Shown here piece after piece: positions 22,885-33,939 of a stretch of DNA of 64,000 bases (positions are counted from its first letter, which is position 1; each line of letters starts with the position of its first letter). The notes under the pieces were generated by a model. It was not told the DNA's origin. It saw only the letters and a list, made by a program, of their open reading frames with translations, and did not search any database. This stretch comes from Phanerodontia chrysosporium (Eukaryota > Basidiomycota > Agaricomycetes > Polyporales > Phanerochaetaceae): NCBI GenBank assembly GCA_001910725.1, contig MJGA01000024.1, forward strand, positions 62,001-126,000, written 5' to 3'. The position numbers and the translations under genes are program-made.

Positions 22885-24467
22885 ATGACGCCCCTCAAGC
22901 TCCAAGCCGCGTCGCTTGTGTTGCTCGCCGCCTCCCTTCGCTCCGTCGAAGGTCACGGGCAGGTGCACTCCGTTATCACGAACTACGCGACGTACCCAGC
23001 CGCGGATGCATACCAGGCCGTCGATCCTACGAGTCCACTGCGCAAGCTCAACACGTACGGTCCGGCGAACTTCACTTCGCCTGAGATCACTTGTGGGGTG
23101 CGCCGATGTTTCGATTGCGGGCCTCACACGTAGCTGAGCAATGTACATAGCCTGGCGGAAACACACCTGTGACACCTATGGCCAAGGCCGACGCCGGAAG
23201 CCTTGTCACCTTCGACTGGCAGGACTGGAATTCGGTCCATCCTGGGTGCGTGCACTCATCTTGTTCATTGGACATTACTGACGTTTGTGCTCTGACAGAC
23301 CGGTGGGTTTCGCCTGTTTTTAGATCCCGAGTGCTATCTGACCCGTTCACCACAGGTCATGACATACATCGCAGAGTGCACTGGCGGGTGTGCCAATTTC
23401 AAAGGCGATACCGGCAATGTCTGGGTTAGTGAGTATCTAATGAGTATCCTGGTTTAAGTAGTAGGAGAATTGACCACATACGCACCTATAGAAATTGACC
23501 AGGATGGCTGTGAGCGGCTTCTCTGCTTCTGCGCTACACGATTTGTCGACGGTAACCTGTGATCTTGCAGATAACCCTTCCCGAGGCGACCTCGCTTGGG
23601 GAGAAGAGGTCATCCGCCTTGAAGGGTCTAAGTACAGTGTGACTATCCCGGCAGGGTTGAAGCCAGGCCAATATCTACTTCGTCATGAAGTGGGCGCCTA
23701 CACCGTTCTTTTATTCCGGATGACCTAACACTAGCTGCAGATCCTCGGGCTGCATGTAGCTTCCCAGGTCAACGGAGCCCAGTTCTACCCGAACTGTCTC
23801 CAAGTTGAGATCGTGAACGGCGGCAATGTCGAACTCCCGGAAGGTATTCCACTTCCAGGATCATACGATCCATACGACCCCGGTATTCTGGTGCAACTGT
23901 ACAAGATCACGCCCACTACTCCGAACTACACGATTCCAGGTAGGTCGTTTGCTGCTTATCGACGCGCGAGCACTCACCGGCTCCTGCAGGTGGCCCCGTA
24001 CTGCTTCCGTACGTCGTGAATAGCACCTTTCCGCGCAGCAGGACTTGACATCTGCGAACTCAGCGGCGGCTCCGGAGATTGGGCCCAGGACGTCTATGGC
24101 ACTGGCAGTGTAAGTAGCAGCGCCCCTGCTCCTCCGCCGACATCCTTCTCCACGAGCACTCCGCTGTCGACTATCTCGTCCGCGCCAACAAGCTCGGTTG
24201 TGCTGGTCGCGAAGTACGGCCAGGTACGTGTGAAGATGTAGATCCATCCGCATCGTGGGCTAACATATGGCTTAGTGCGGTGGGCTTACTTACACAGGCC
24301 CGTAAGTGTATCGCGAGAGCGTCCTTAACGTTGTGTTCACTGTCAATTCTAGGACAACCTGCGTGTCAGGGACTACTTGCACAGCCCTTAATGATTACTA
24401 CGTAAGCCATGGTCCCCAGTTACTTCTTGGGCATTGCTGACATCCTCGCTAGTCACAATGCCTGTAA
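22885..24467 (+). CDS. AA9 lytic polysaccharide monooxygenase with CBM1 (formerly GH61)
   Basis: Secreted copper enzyme that oxidatively cuts cellulose in wood decay. Twelve exons fit in phase: 22885-23097, 23151-23245, 23299-23302, 23356-23428, 23492-23509, 23571-23689, 23741-23939, 23990-24008, 24064-24223, 24276-24301, 24353-24401, 24453-24467; total 329 aa. Residues 1-23 are a signal peptide ending VEG, exposing His24, the N-terminal copper-brace histidine. The second brace residue is His101 (in WNSVHPGPV), and the axial tyrosine is Tyr190 (GAQFYPNC). Also seen are ITCGPGG, YLLRHEILGLH and the YTIPGGP end of the catalytic domain. A Ser/Thr/Pro linker (about 235-292) leads to a CBM1 (KYGQCGGLTYTGPTTC...YYSQCL). 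The third exon is only ACCG and creates the conserved H-x-GPV. Introns are 51-64 bases. Confidence 0.95.
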
Positions 24468-24539
24468 TGACTCATGTTTTTATTCCGTGAATCTGAGCAG
24501 TACAAACAACCTACAAAGTCGCACTCGGAGCGTCGATAC

Positions 24540-25140
24540 CAGCACTATTGCCGCGGCGAAGGGAACTGGTCGTAAAAATCGAGAGAGCCTTTCCACGATG
24601 TGATCCTCGGCTTGTCCAGGTTCTGATCCCACCAATGGTACATCAGCGAAAATGGTGCTCTGTCCCGAGCGAAGCACTCGAATGTTACCGATATTGGCAG
24701 TGTACGAGATCGTGCAAGGTAGAGTGCGACGAACTTGGCGTATCGCCGGGGCTGCTCTGGCGTTACATGGATGCAGGTCCAGATTGCAGGGCAAGAGAGT
24801 GCTTCGTGCCGCCACCAGCTAGTAGACGTGGCTGATGATCATGGGAGAATAGGTGGACGACCAGCCGTCGTCGAGACGGCAGTGAGAGAAGTGATGCTCG
24901 TACGCAAACCGAAGGATCATGGTTGCGACTTCGTCGGAACTGTATAGACGAGGGTTAGCAGCGTCATCTCACGCCTCTTATGCTCGAGGTCGCGAGCCGG
25001 TGTCGTCCCTGCCTGCATGTCTGCCTCCACTCCAGCTCTACGTGCTCTTCTCTGAGTGCTGCCAGATGGTCGCGTCTCTCGAAGGAAAATGCCTGAAGTC
25101 GCCATCAGCCAAATCATTCGTACATTCAGAAGCGTGAAAA
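24540..25140 (-). pseudogene. F-box/LRR-like protein, internally deleted copy
   Basis: On the minus strand, pieces of the same F-box family appear in shifting frames: a coiled-coil bit (LAALREEHVELE), the F-box (SDEVATMILRFAYEHHFSHC, then RLDDG), SPMIISHVY, IWTCIHVTPEQPRRY, LYLARSRTLPISVTFECFA, and then directly the C-terminal YHWWDQNLDKPRITSWKGS. About 250 residues present in the intact neighbour between ISIFFQCF and DDWWDWE are missing, so a large deletion joined the two ends. Same orientation as the intact gene 500 bases away, consistent with tandem duplication and decay. Confidence 0.85.
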
Positions 25141-25627
25141 CAAGATAGTTGCTCACTATCTAGTAGAGTTGGAGTTATACTTGCTCAGGCTAGAAGCAGA
25201 GCTGAAGGCGAAGGAGCGCAGACATTCTGTATGCTGACATAAGCTGCAGCAGCGGTTGAGTGAACTTGGTGCAGGAGCGTGTGATGACACCGCACCCGAA
25301 CAAAGCGCGGGGTGATTCCGAGTTCAGGCTGCGTGTGTGGTGCACATGACGCATGCACTAGCAGTGAACGAGCTCATGGGTGGTTGCGGCCACCTAGTTA
25401 AATTAATCTCTCCCAGAGACGCGTCCCAGGACCGCAGGGCCATAACTTTCTGTGCGAAGCGTGATGTGCGACGCAATGTCTTTGGAGTAGACGAGCACGG
25501 TTTGTGGTGTAGTGATACAAATGTCGCTATGTGCGTACTCAAATTCCTCATGCATAATCTAGGTCGTAGAGGGATCTAAAAGGGGAAGATTAGCGGCCGG
25601 TCCCTCACCCAGACGCCAATCGAGTGC

Positions 25628-27271
25628 TCACCAGGTATCCAGCTCAGTGCCAGGCTCGAGATGGAAATCCTCGTCTTTGCTCAGACGATGTGCGGCCTCC
25701 AACCACTTCGGGAGCTCTGACACATCCATCGGAATGCGGTCGTATTGGTCATAGAACGGCTCCACTCCATTCCAAGTAGCGAAGTTCGGCTTGTCCACCT
25801 CCCAATCCCACCAGTCGTCGCCTATTGCAGGCGGAAACCTGCCACTGTTCCAGATATTGACGCCGAGCTGCCGCAGGGTCTCTCGATCCTCGCTGGATAC
25901 GTGCTTGAAGACCATGTTGTCGAGCCCAAGACCCGAGAGCGGCTTGCCAACGCGCGCTCTATGCTCGATGAATGCGCGTATGCCCGACATGTTCCACTCT
26001 CCACCATGATCAAGTGTAAGCCTGTGAAGAGTCGGCCACACGACACAGCCGCCCGCTGCCTCGTCGGCATCGATTGTTGCTTGCAGCAACGACGCGACGT
26101 GGGTGTATCCCCCGAGGTGGACAGAGCGGATGTGAGGCGTGGCAGAGAAGAGCCCGCGAAAGTCCCCCATGTGCGGGTCGAAATCGAAAGGGAGACCGAG
26201 ATGGTGCAAGTTGTCGAAGACCATCCCGATAGTGCAGAGTACGCTGACAACACCGCGTCCGGCGAGGCTGAGCATCTCGAGGTGAGGGGCTGCGCGACAT
26301 ATGTTCCGGTAAAGACTCTGGTCATTGTGAGCGTGACTATCGTGGATCCCCTCCAACAATAAGTGGGTGAGCTTGGGCAAAGGAGGAATACTTATTTGGG
26401 CGGGGCCGATCGCGTCGTGGACCACCTTGCAAAGGCTAAGACGCTGCAAGGTCTCCGCTGCCTCCTGAATTACACGAAGAAGCTCAACGACGGTACAGTG
26501 TACGCTGTCAACTTTCAGTTCGGTGAGTCGGCTGAACGGCCTGCGTGGGCCTCGGAAGTCCGGGAACCAGGACTCCGCGCGTAAGGTCGCGAGGAGCGGG
26601 GCGTCGATGCTGGGAACGATCTCGAACTCTTGCTCGAAAGCAAGGGAGTACCCAAAGTATTCGAGACGGGGATATCGCCGTCCGCTGAGGGACGTGAGGA
26701 CATCCGCGGCCGACTCTTCGTGCCACATGTACATCGTGAGATGCCTCCACCGGTCTTTCTCTTCCAGAAGGTGCTTCCACGTCGTCTTGAGCCGCATCCA
26801 GACTGGCTTGCACGTCTCGGGCCATTCGAACTGAATGGTGTCGTTCCTCTCAAACTCCTTGGAGAAACACTGGAAGAAGATTGACAAGGGCAGGTCGCGC
26901 GACCGCTCGAGGTAGAGCTTGGCGACGGTGGCGTAGTGCGGTGGCTGCTGTGGCACGACGTGGATGCAGGTCCAGATGAACGGCAGCGAAAGCGCCTGCC
27001 TGCGCCACCACCGCGAGACATGGCTGATGGCAATCGGAGAGTTCGTATGAGGCTGACCGTCGTCGAGGCGGCAATGCGGAAAGTGGTGTTCGTACGCGAA
27101 CTTGAGGATCATGGCGACGACTTCGTCAGGCAGGGCGTACACCGGGGCAAGTGGGGCCATCAACTGTTTCTTCTGCCTGAGTACGTCCTCGAGCTGGCGT
27201 ATCTGGGCCTCCAGCTGTGCGCATTCCTGCTCGAGTGCCCCTAAACGAGCACGTCTGTCCGCGTCAAGCAT
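25628..27271 (-). CDS. F-box-like/LRR protein, intact
   Basis: A single uninterrupted frame of 547 aa. Residues about 3-36 form a coiled coil (ARLGALEQECAQLEAQIRQL). An F-box-like domain follows at about 44-95 (LAPVYALPDEVVAMILKFAY, ISHVSRWWRRQALSLPFIW). The rest is made of leucine-rich-like segments (ETLQRLSLCKVV, LPKLTHLLLEGIHD, NLHHLGLPFDF, TLHRLTLDHGGEW) and a terminal DDWWDWEVDKPNF block. F-box proteins usually link a target to an SCF ubiquitin ligase; this expanded fungal group is mostly uncharacterised and the substrate is unknown. It is the only intact member among four copies in the window. Confidence 0.88.
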   Translation of the reverse strand: MLDADRRARLGALEQECAQLEAQIRQLEDVLRQKKQLMAPLAPVYALPDEVVAMILKFAYEHHFPHCRLDDGQPHTNSPIAISHVSRWWRRQALSLPFIWTCIHVVPQQPPHYATVAKLYLERSRDLPLSIFFQCFSKEFERNDTIQFEWPETCKPVWMRLKTTWKHLLEEKDRWRHLTMYMWHEESAADVLTSLSGRRYPRLEYFGYSLAFEQEFEIVPSIDAPLLATLRAESWFPDFRGPRRPFSRLTELKVDSVHCTVVELLRVIQEAAETLQRLSLCKVVHDAIGPAQISIPPLPKLTHLLLEGIHDSHAHNDQSLYRNICRAAPHLEMLSLAGRGVVSVLCTIGMVFDNLHHLGLPFDFDPHMGDFRGLFSATPHIRSVHLGGYTHVASLLQATIDADEAAGGCVVWPTLHRLTLDHGGEWNMSGIRAFIEHRARVGKPLSGLGLDNMVFKHVSSEDRETLRQLGVNIWNSGRFPPAIGDDWWDWEVDKPNFATWNGVEPFYDQYDRIPMDVSELPKWLEAAHRLSKDEDFHLEPGTELDTW

Positions 27272-27806
27272 CGGGACCGTGTCAAAGATGCCCGACTTTC
27301 CTGTATCATTTTCTGGATAAACCTCTGTGCATTACATAGCACAACGCTCCCACTTACCTTGAAAGGTTCTAGTCTCTCTTGTGCGATTGTATAGAGTCTG
27401 GACGTCGATGGTTGCCAGAAGTAAGACGTGGCGAGGCTCGAAGCTTGAACAATGAGCAAGTCGGAGCGCTCAGCGCTTACTGTTCCCGACTAGTTGGCGC
27501 CGAGCTCGAGGGTGAAGGTGATGCGATATGAAACCACTGCAATTGACTGTATGTACAGTACAATATTGAACATGCTGAAATACTGGTACGCGATGTCAAA
27601 CGATGTACAGAACATCGTCGAGGAGGTTCTGATATAGCTACAGGCAGTCGGTTGGACCAAGATATGCATGAGGGAATGCGGCAAGAAAGAAGGTGGGAAA
27701 GTCTGCACGAAGCACGACCAAGAAAACGAAAGCGAAGGGGCAATTAGAGCACAGATATGGTACGCAAAAAGACAGACATTGTCCAGGAAGTAAGTCCAGA
27801 AAGATC
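27272..27806. other. Intergenic between the F-box gene and the Ser/Pro-rich gene
   Basis: Likely leader of the F-box gene and 3' end of the next gene, since both are on the minus strand. No gene seen. Confidence 0.4.
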
Positions 27807-29980
27807 TCATGCCCGCATGAAAATCTCAACGGGGATAGGCTTGCGTTTGAGTCCATTCGACTCGGTCGACGATGCGCTGCACACCGAGTCACCCGAGTCC
27901 GAGACACACAGGCTGACATTGCTGTCGCGGCGCGCGAGCGGGCGCATCGGGGATACACGCGCGGGCTTGGCGGGGGACGTCCCCGGGGTAGTGGACACCC
28001 CCGACCGCTTCGGCGGGCTGACCATCGCCGAGCTGGAAGGGCCCACACCGCCCGAGGCGCCCTTCTTCGTAGGGGTGCTGAACGCGGGCTTGGGCATGCT
28101 GAAGCTCGGCATCGTCGGCGAACGCAGCGAGAAGGACGTCTTGGTGGGGGACTGCGACGAGCGCCAGCCCGTGCTGAATGCGAAGCGGCCGCGCCAGCCG
28201 CTCGCGCGGTGCTCTGCGAACGACTCCGCGAGTGTCGAGGCGCTCCAGCGCGAGCGGAGCACCTTGTCAGGTTGCGCAGAGAACAGGTCGTCGTGTGGGC
28301 GCACAGACGGGCTGTCGGGGATCGCAATGCCCTGGAACTCGTGGTCGTCGTCGCCGATGAAGAAGGCCGAGCCGGCGGGTGTTGCGGGCTCTAGCGGGAT
28401 AGCGTCAAGAGAGAGCTCGGAGAGCATGGCGATGCGAGGCATGGACGCTTGTGAGTACAGGCTCGGGGAGGTGCTTCTCGGGGTCGGCGGCAGGCTCTCG
28501 TCCTCGTCGTCTGACTCAGGCACCCACTCTAGCTCGAGAGCACCCAGGTCCACCTCCTCGATGTCAGCCGCACAGAACTCGGCTGACGCAGGGCTGTCTC
28601 CGACGTCAGCCACGTCCGAGATGTCTGCCGGCACAAAGCGGGGCAACGGGCGGGCGACAGTCGGAGTCGACACAACGAAGCTGCAGCTGTGCGGAGTCGT
28701 GCTCATGGGCGTGACGGGGTTCGAAATGCATGAGAGTCGTGATGGGCCGGCGGGCACCGCCAGGGAGATGGTTGTCGTCGCTGCGTTAGCGAGCAGCGCC
28801 AAAAGCTCCTCAGTCTTCTCCTCCATGGTAGGCGAAGGCTTAGACACCGGTGATGGTGGCGCAATGAAGACATCGGTACCACTGTCCACGTCAATGATGC
28901 GAATGGGAGGCGGTGGTGGTGGACGGTTTGGAATATAGGACTTGCGCTTCGACGGGAACGTTGGGTCCAACTGGGTGCTTGGGAGAGACTGAGAAGTATG
29001 GTTAGGCGGGTATATGCACTCAAACGACATGGATACGTACCTGAACTGACACTCTGGGTGCGGGAGGCAATGGCTTGCTGAACCTGCTCTTTCCGGCTCT
29101 TGAATTCGAGGCGACCGGGGTTTTCAGAGAACTTGCTGAGTCGGTTTCCAGTGACGAGAGAACGAACGAGTCGCTGATGTCTTGGGCAAACCAAGACGCG
29201 TCTTCACATTCTCCTGCGCCCAGGTCGAGGTCTACAAAGCTCTTCTCGCTGGCGCTTCTCTGTTTCCGCGCCCCTGGTACATATCCGATTGTGCCTCGGT
29301 GCGACTTGAATGTCGGTGCACGTGACAACCGGCACTCCAGGCTTTCTGGAGCCTCGTCGTCGGACGTCGGCGGTGTAAGCACGCGGCTGCATGCAGGGGA
29401 TGCTGACGCCGTTGACGAGACGGTGCTGGCGGACGCGGTACTCGAGCATGATGGCGTAGGGGATGAACTCCGTAGGCTGCGGTGCGACTCTGGTGTCGTG
29501 GGCAACTCGGCAAACGGGTGACCTAATCCTGAGAAGCGCAAGCTGATGTTGTCGAGCGGAGATTGCACTGGTGCAGAAGTAGCACGGGTCGTGGGCGGAG
29601 ACGGTGCCGGACGAGGTGTGTGGATAGGGAAGAAGTCTTCAAAGGTTAAGCCTTCCACACCTGTGAGAACGACACGGCGTGAGTCGCGCTTCTTGGCAGA
29701 TAAGTCTACTGGCGGGACGTGCAGAGTCGGACGCGCTTGGGTGCGGGGTGACAGGTGAATGATAGAGGAAGTTGAGGCGGTGCGTTCGTCTTCCTCCTGC
29801 TCTGAGAGCTCTGTCACGCCGGGCAGAATGTCCAGAGGCTTCGCTTTGCCAGGAGAAGTCAAGCTTGAAGTCTTGCTGCGTCGTTCACGGGTTCGGCGAA
29901 GGCTGGAAAGGACTACGTGGAGAAGCTATGAGCAGACGACACGAGCCGAACAGCTGTTGAAGACTCACTGGATGGCATCG
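27807..29980 (-). CDS. Ser/Pro-rich protein of unknown function
   Basis: Three exons fit: a 10-base start exon (29971-29980, ATG CCA TCC A), a 58-base intron with GTGAGT and CACGTAG ends, a second exon to about 29041, a short intron, and a last exon from about 28988 to 27807; about 680 aa. The protein is low in hydrophobic segments and rich in Ser, Pro and Thr, with polyproline (RPPPPPPIRIID), several acidic patches (ESDDEDES) and many S/T-P sites (SPTKTSFSLRSPTMP). It looks largely disordered and heavily phosphorylatable, like fungal signalling or cytoskeletal adaptors. I recognise no domain. Confidence 0.75.
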
Positions 29981-31352
29981 TTAAGTTGGTTCGTTAGGGA
30001 TCTATGGGTTAAGGTCGTGCAAGTCGTGCAAGTCGTCGTCTAGACGAGTTCGAATGGAGAGGAACACGGCAGGGCGACCTGAACGCTTGAGAAGTAATAT
30101 AGCTGCAGCATCGCATAGCTTCCGACTCTTTTGTTGTGCCATGCCATTGTTTCGTATGCGGCCACGAGGAGAATACATGCCAGTTGAGGAACAAAAGCGG
30201 GCGTCTGAGCTGCATGATGCCCGACGGTTTCCCAAAATGAATAATAGGCGGGACTTGCTATTGTTGTCGCTTCAGGCGGCTTACCCAGAAATAGTATCAG
30301 CCCGTAAAGCAATTGTCTACGTTTGCTCCGCTCTGCGTTCGCTCGGTTGCTCTTCATAGCAGCGTGCCCACTCTACTCAGGGTCCTTATTATCATTGCGT
30401 TACTAAGCATGTCACTTGCTCTAGCAGGAGTTGACGACAGCAAAGACGTCAGACGGAGGAGACTCCCGCGACTTGCGTATCTGCTGCCAGTGCATTGCGT
30501 ACATGTCTCGTACGGCGTTGCGGGTATTGCGCTACATTCAGAGCTCGACCCTTCGTCTTTAGTGTTCCATGTATACCCTGTCGCTCTAAGTGAGGAAGAC
30601 TCGACGATGTATGCGTGATTTGCGCTGAACGTAATACAATTGAACAGTGGCCAACACGTGGCCAATGTACAGGATGGGGACTATTCTGCGGGCCCGCGAG
30701 ACTGTCTGGACCGCAGGGAGGGATATGTTCTGTGGCGCGTTAATTTGGCTCAGCGAGACCCATGCTGCTTGAGGTAAATTTCAAGCCCGACCGCTGCAAT
30801 CTTCCGTGTACTTAGGAACACGAACACACAATGTTGTCCAAAACTGTCGAAGCTGGACTAGGTCCTTTGTGCCATGCCTGACCCAGGTCTAAATGTATCA
30901 GTAAGTACTTCAAGCTAATGGTAGGGTCCCGTCAACCTTCGACAGCAGGTGACGCCACATGTTCGACGAAGCGGATACCACGGCGCATCCCGCAGACCTT
31001 ATAAGAGCAGTTCAAGTTTCAAGCTGGAGGAGTTCCGTCCGAGGCCTGTTGCAGAATTGCATGAATGGTGGATCCACTCATACAGGTCGAGGAGCACTCT
31101 ATGGGTGGCGGTTCGCCTTGACCTCTTGAGCATCACTCGAAAGCACAAACAATGAGCAGCGAGTGGTCGCGTGATGACAGGCTTACGGTTAGAGCGGCCT
31201 GTGTTCTGTCGTCACTGGGAGTTGCATCGATTCAATAAATTACAGCGATGGAGATGTACGCGTAGATACTTTGAAACAAAGCTAGAACGAAAACATACGG
31301 GAAAGCCAATACACAGTACAGAAAGAGCGAGTTATCTGACAACTGACATCGT
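29981..31352. other. 1.4-kb stretch without a confident gene
   Basis: Contains a 9-base direct repeat (GTCGTGCAA, about three copies, 30013-30037). On the minus strand from ATG 30357 there is a 105-codon frame with a hydrophobic middle (FVPQLACILLVAAYETMAW), but no splice partner or family is recognisable. The part next to PCNA (about 31200-31352) is probably its 3' untranslated region. Confidence 0.35.
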
Positions 31353-32696
31353 CTAGTCATCTCCGATTTTGGGTGCGAGGTAGTACCGGATGTACCCCTG
31401 ATTGAAGTCGTACGAGACCTGTATTCCAAGGTTAGCGCCTTCCTCTACAACGCGAAGTGAACATGAAGACGTACTAGCAATGGCACGTCGTTGCTCATCA
31501 TGAGCTGCACGTTGTTCGACAGCGACGCGCTCTTTGAGAAGTTCACAAGATACTTCAAGCTGAAAGTGAGGTTCACGTGCTGGTTCATTTCAATGCGGAC
31601 ACCGTCTGGGATGTCTTCGTCCTCATCGTCGTTCTTCCCCTTCTTGGCCTTCTTTGCGGGCTTTGCGGCAGCCTACAAGGACGTGAATGGCAGATCACCA
31701 GAGTACAATGTACTGCTTACCTTGCCAGGAGCCTTCTTGCGCTTCTTGCTCGACGAATCCTCATCTTGTTCCAACTCTCCCTCGCTCTCAGCCTTGAACT
31801 CGCCTTCGTCATCATCATCACCGTTCATCTCAACGTCCTCCGTCTCCTCCTTTTTGACTTTCTTCTCCTTCTTGATCTTCTTCTCGCCATCCTCGTCTTC
31901 GTCTTCGTCATCTTCCTGCTCCTCGTCATCGTCGTCCTCCTTCTTGACCTTGCTGCTATCACCCTTCTTGCCATTCGCGCCGGAAGAGTCCGTATGCCGC
32001 AGCAGAATGTTGCCGTTTGCGGCCTCACCCTCGCTCGCGAATCGCACTCCCTCCTTGGAGACCTCGATCCGAACGCTCTCTCCGAGCTGCGAAAGATCAC
32101 GAACAATGCGTGAGAACTCCGACGACGGCATAGTGACACGGGCGTCGTAGTCAGTGTCAGGGATGCCGAGCGTATCGGTGTCAATGTCCATGAGCTTCAT
32201 ATCATATTCCGCGATTCTGTCAGTGTCTATAACCTTGTTAGCGAACGCAAGGCTGAGAGTTTCAACAGTACGTACTGCGTGCCTCGTACTTCAAGCTCAG
32301 GACATCGGCATCGTCCGCTGCGCTAAGCGTGCAGATATCGTCGTCCTTGGCGCACTTCAGAACCTTCGTCAGCGACGTGAGATTCACGCCGAGTGGCATT
32401 GGCCTGTCGCAGCGGTAGCGCTTGAAGCCGGACGCGTTGAGTTTGACAGAAACGAGCGCGACGTGAGAGTTGTCCATCGCTTGCAGGTTCTACACGCGTA
32501 TTAGCGCGGCAGCCACACAGGGTTTCCTCACAACACGTACAATACCCTCATCATTGCACTCGAAGTTCGCGTCAGCGACGAGTTCCTTGATAGCTAAACC
32601 AGGGGTCAGGGTGTAAAGTTCGGGCCACTATTCGTTCCACCCACCATCGAGCAACCTCTTCAAGATTCCTGCCTCGTTGAGCTTAGCCTCGAGCAT
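31353..32696 (-). CDS. PCNA: PCNA, DNA sliding clamp with a large charged insertion
   Basis: Trimeric ring that holds polymerases and repair factors on DNA in the nucleus. Six exons fit in phase: 32645-32696, 32541-32593, 32276-32489, 31721-32226, 31475-31672, 31353-31418; total 362 aa, about 100 longer than usual. Recognised parts: MLEAKLNEAGILKRLLDAIK, NLQAMDNSHVALV, the interdomain loop DIDTDTLGIPD that binds PIP boxes, a lysine at 164 (EVSKEGVRFAS), and the end RYYLAPKIGDD. After NGNILLRH (about 177-184) a run of roughly 110 Lys/Asp/Glu-rich residues (about 186-298) replaces a loop of about 10 residues, before VRIEMNQHVNLTF. It contains basic clusters (KKIKKEKKVKK, KKAKKGK) and long acidic tracts. 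An intron falls inside the insertion. Confidence 0.95.
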
Positions 32697-33289
32697 TTTG
32701 GGGGATATGTACGAGAAGGAATAGTGCACAAGGTGATGGGTGTGGAGAAGGAAGAAAGACCAGACAGACGCGCCCTTTAAGGGCCATCGTCACGCGCCCG
32801 CGTAAGTCACGAGAAACGTCACTGTGTTACGGGACGTATGTCACCCTCGCCGTGACTTCCCCCGCGCCGTTCGACTCCCACACGAGTCAGAGTAACTTAT
32901 CTCGCGACGAGCATTGTGCTTTGCTGCGCAGATTTTGCGGGTGACAGAAATATGAAGATACAGAAGTTTATCCCATATTGAACTCCATATCCTCGTAAGT
33001 ACACGCGTCGAGCTAAGCCGCAAATGATGTCGCGGCATTCGTCGCCGTCTTCAACTTCGAGTATTTCAGCAAGTTCAAGGGTTGGGGCTTCCATCTTTCT
33101 GGCGAGTCTTACGGGGTAACGTTGATCTAGGGTCCGCTGGACAGGGACGCTACCTGCCTCTGCTTGCGACCGCCATTTCAGAGCAGAATGCGGGGCTGGC
33201 CTTGAAGACAGGTATACGCCGATGAACCTTCAGTCAGTCCTCATCGGTAGGTGTCCGTCAGGAAAGTCGTAAGGATGTCTGTATAACAC
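32697..33289. other. PCNA upstream region and intergenic
   Basis: Just upstream of PCNA lies a palindrome, GCCCTTTAAGGGC (32772-32784), flanked by GACGCGCC and CACGCGCCCGCG. ACGCG cores resemble cell-cycle (MCB-like) sites that control replication genes in fungi; this is only suggestive. A minus-strand frame from ATG 33094 (ELAEILEVEDGDE) is short and unassigned. Confidence 0.35.
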
Positions 33290-33720
33290 GGGAGGTGCAC
33301 AAAAACGGATGCACAGAGTGGTCGACGATGTACAAGGACCACTACGAGGTGCAGTGCACGACTCACGTCACCATCACGCACGTCCGACGGCCGTCCGCAG
33401 TGCTGGCTGTAACCAAGGCCTCAACCCATACGGCCTACCGAGAAATGGCACGTTCGTTCTTATACCGCGGCGTCGGCACGCCGCTGACATACATCGTAGC
33501 ATCGGAAGCCTGTGCTACGTGATTGCAGAGTAGGTCTCCCCCACCCGTACTCGATTGCAGAAACACTGACACGCACCGTCAGTGACATCGAGAAGTACCT
33601 GAACGAGCCCGACGTGCGAAAGGCCATCGCCGCGGACGCCATGGCAAGAACTACACAACGCATGCGGACTGGGTCGGGCTCGCGTTCTGTAGATCGCTTA
33701 GCAGAGAGCGTTGGGTACGC
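33290..33720 (+). pseudogene. Fragment of an S10 serine carboxypeptidase (carboxypeptidase Y type)
   Basis: Pieces in two or three frames match the C-terminal half of vacuolar-type serine carboxypeptidases: NPYGLPRN, GSLCYVI, DIEKYLNEPDVRKAI, then after a frame change HGKNYTTHADWVGLAFCRS. The order and spacing follow the family (Cys-containing segment, YLN-x-PxVRxAL, then the oxyanion-side helix). The catalytic Ser region and the Asp/His end are not present. A truncated, frameshifted relic. Confidence 0.65.
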
Positions 33721-33939
33721 AGTACTCACTTGGCATGTACCACATCTTCACTTTCACTGGCCAAATTCCTGTCTTGAAATTGCATGCCCTGAGAAGCCGA
33801 CTAACATTGCAAGGCTATACGCTGCTTGTCCGGCGGCGAACGCGACGAGAGCCCACCCCGGGGATAGGGTTACGAGGTAGAGAAATGTGGCCGGGTCTTC
33901 GTGAGCACCGCCGAGCCTTCTACCTATACATGAATATCA

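Noticed and set aside
27757..28938. Plus-strand open frame of 393 codons
   Set aside because: It is antisense to the Ser/Pro-rich gene. The minus strand has the better splice structure and natural S/T-P composition; the plus frame is a by-product of codon bias.
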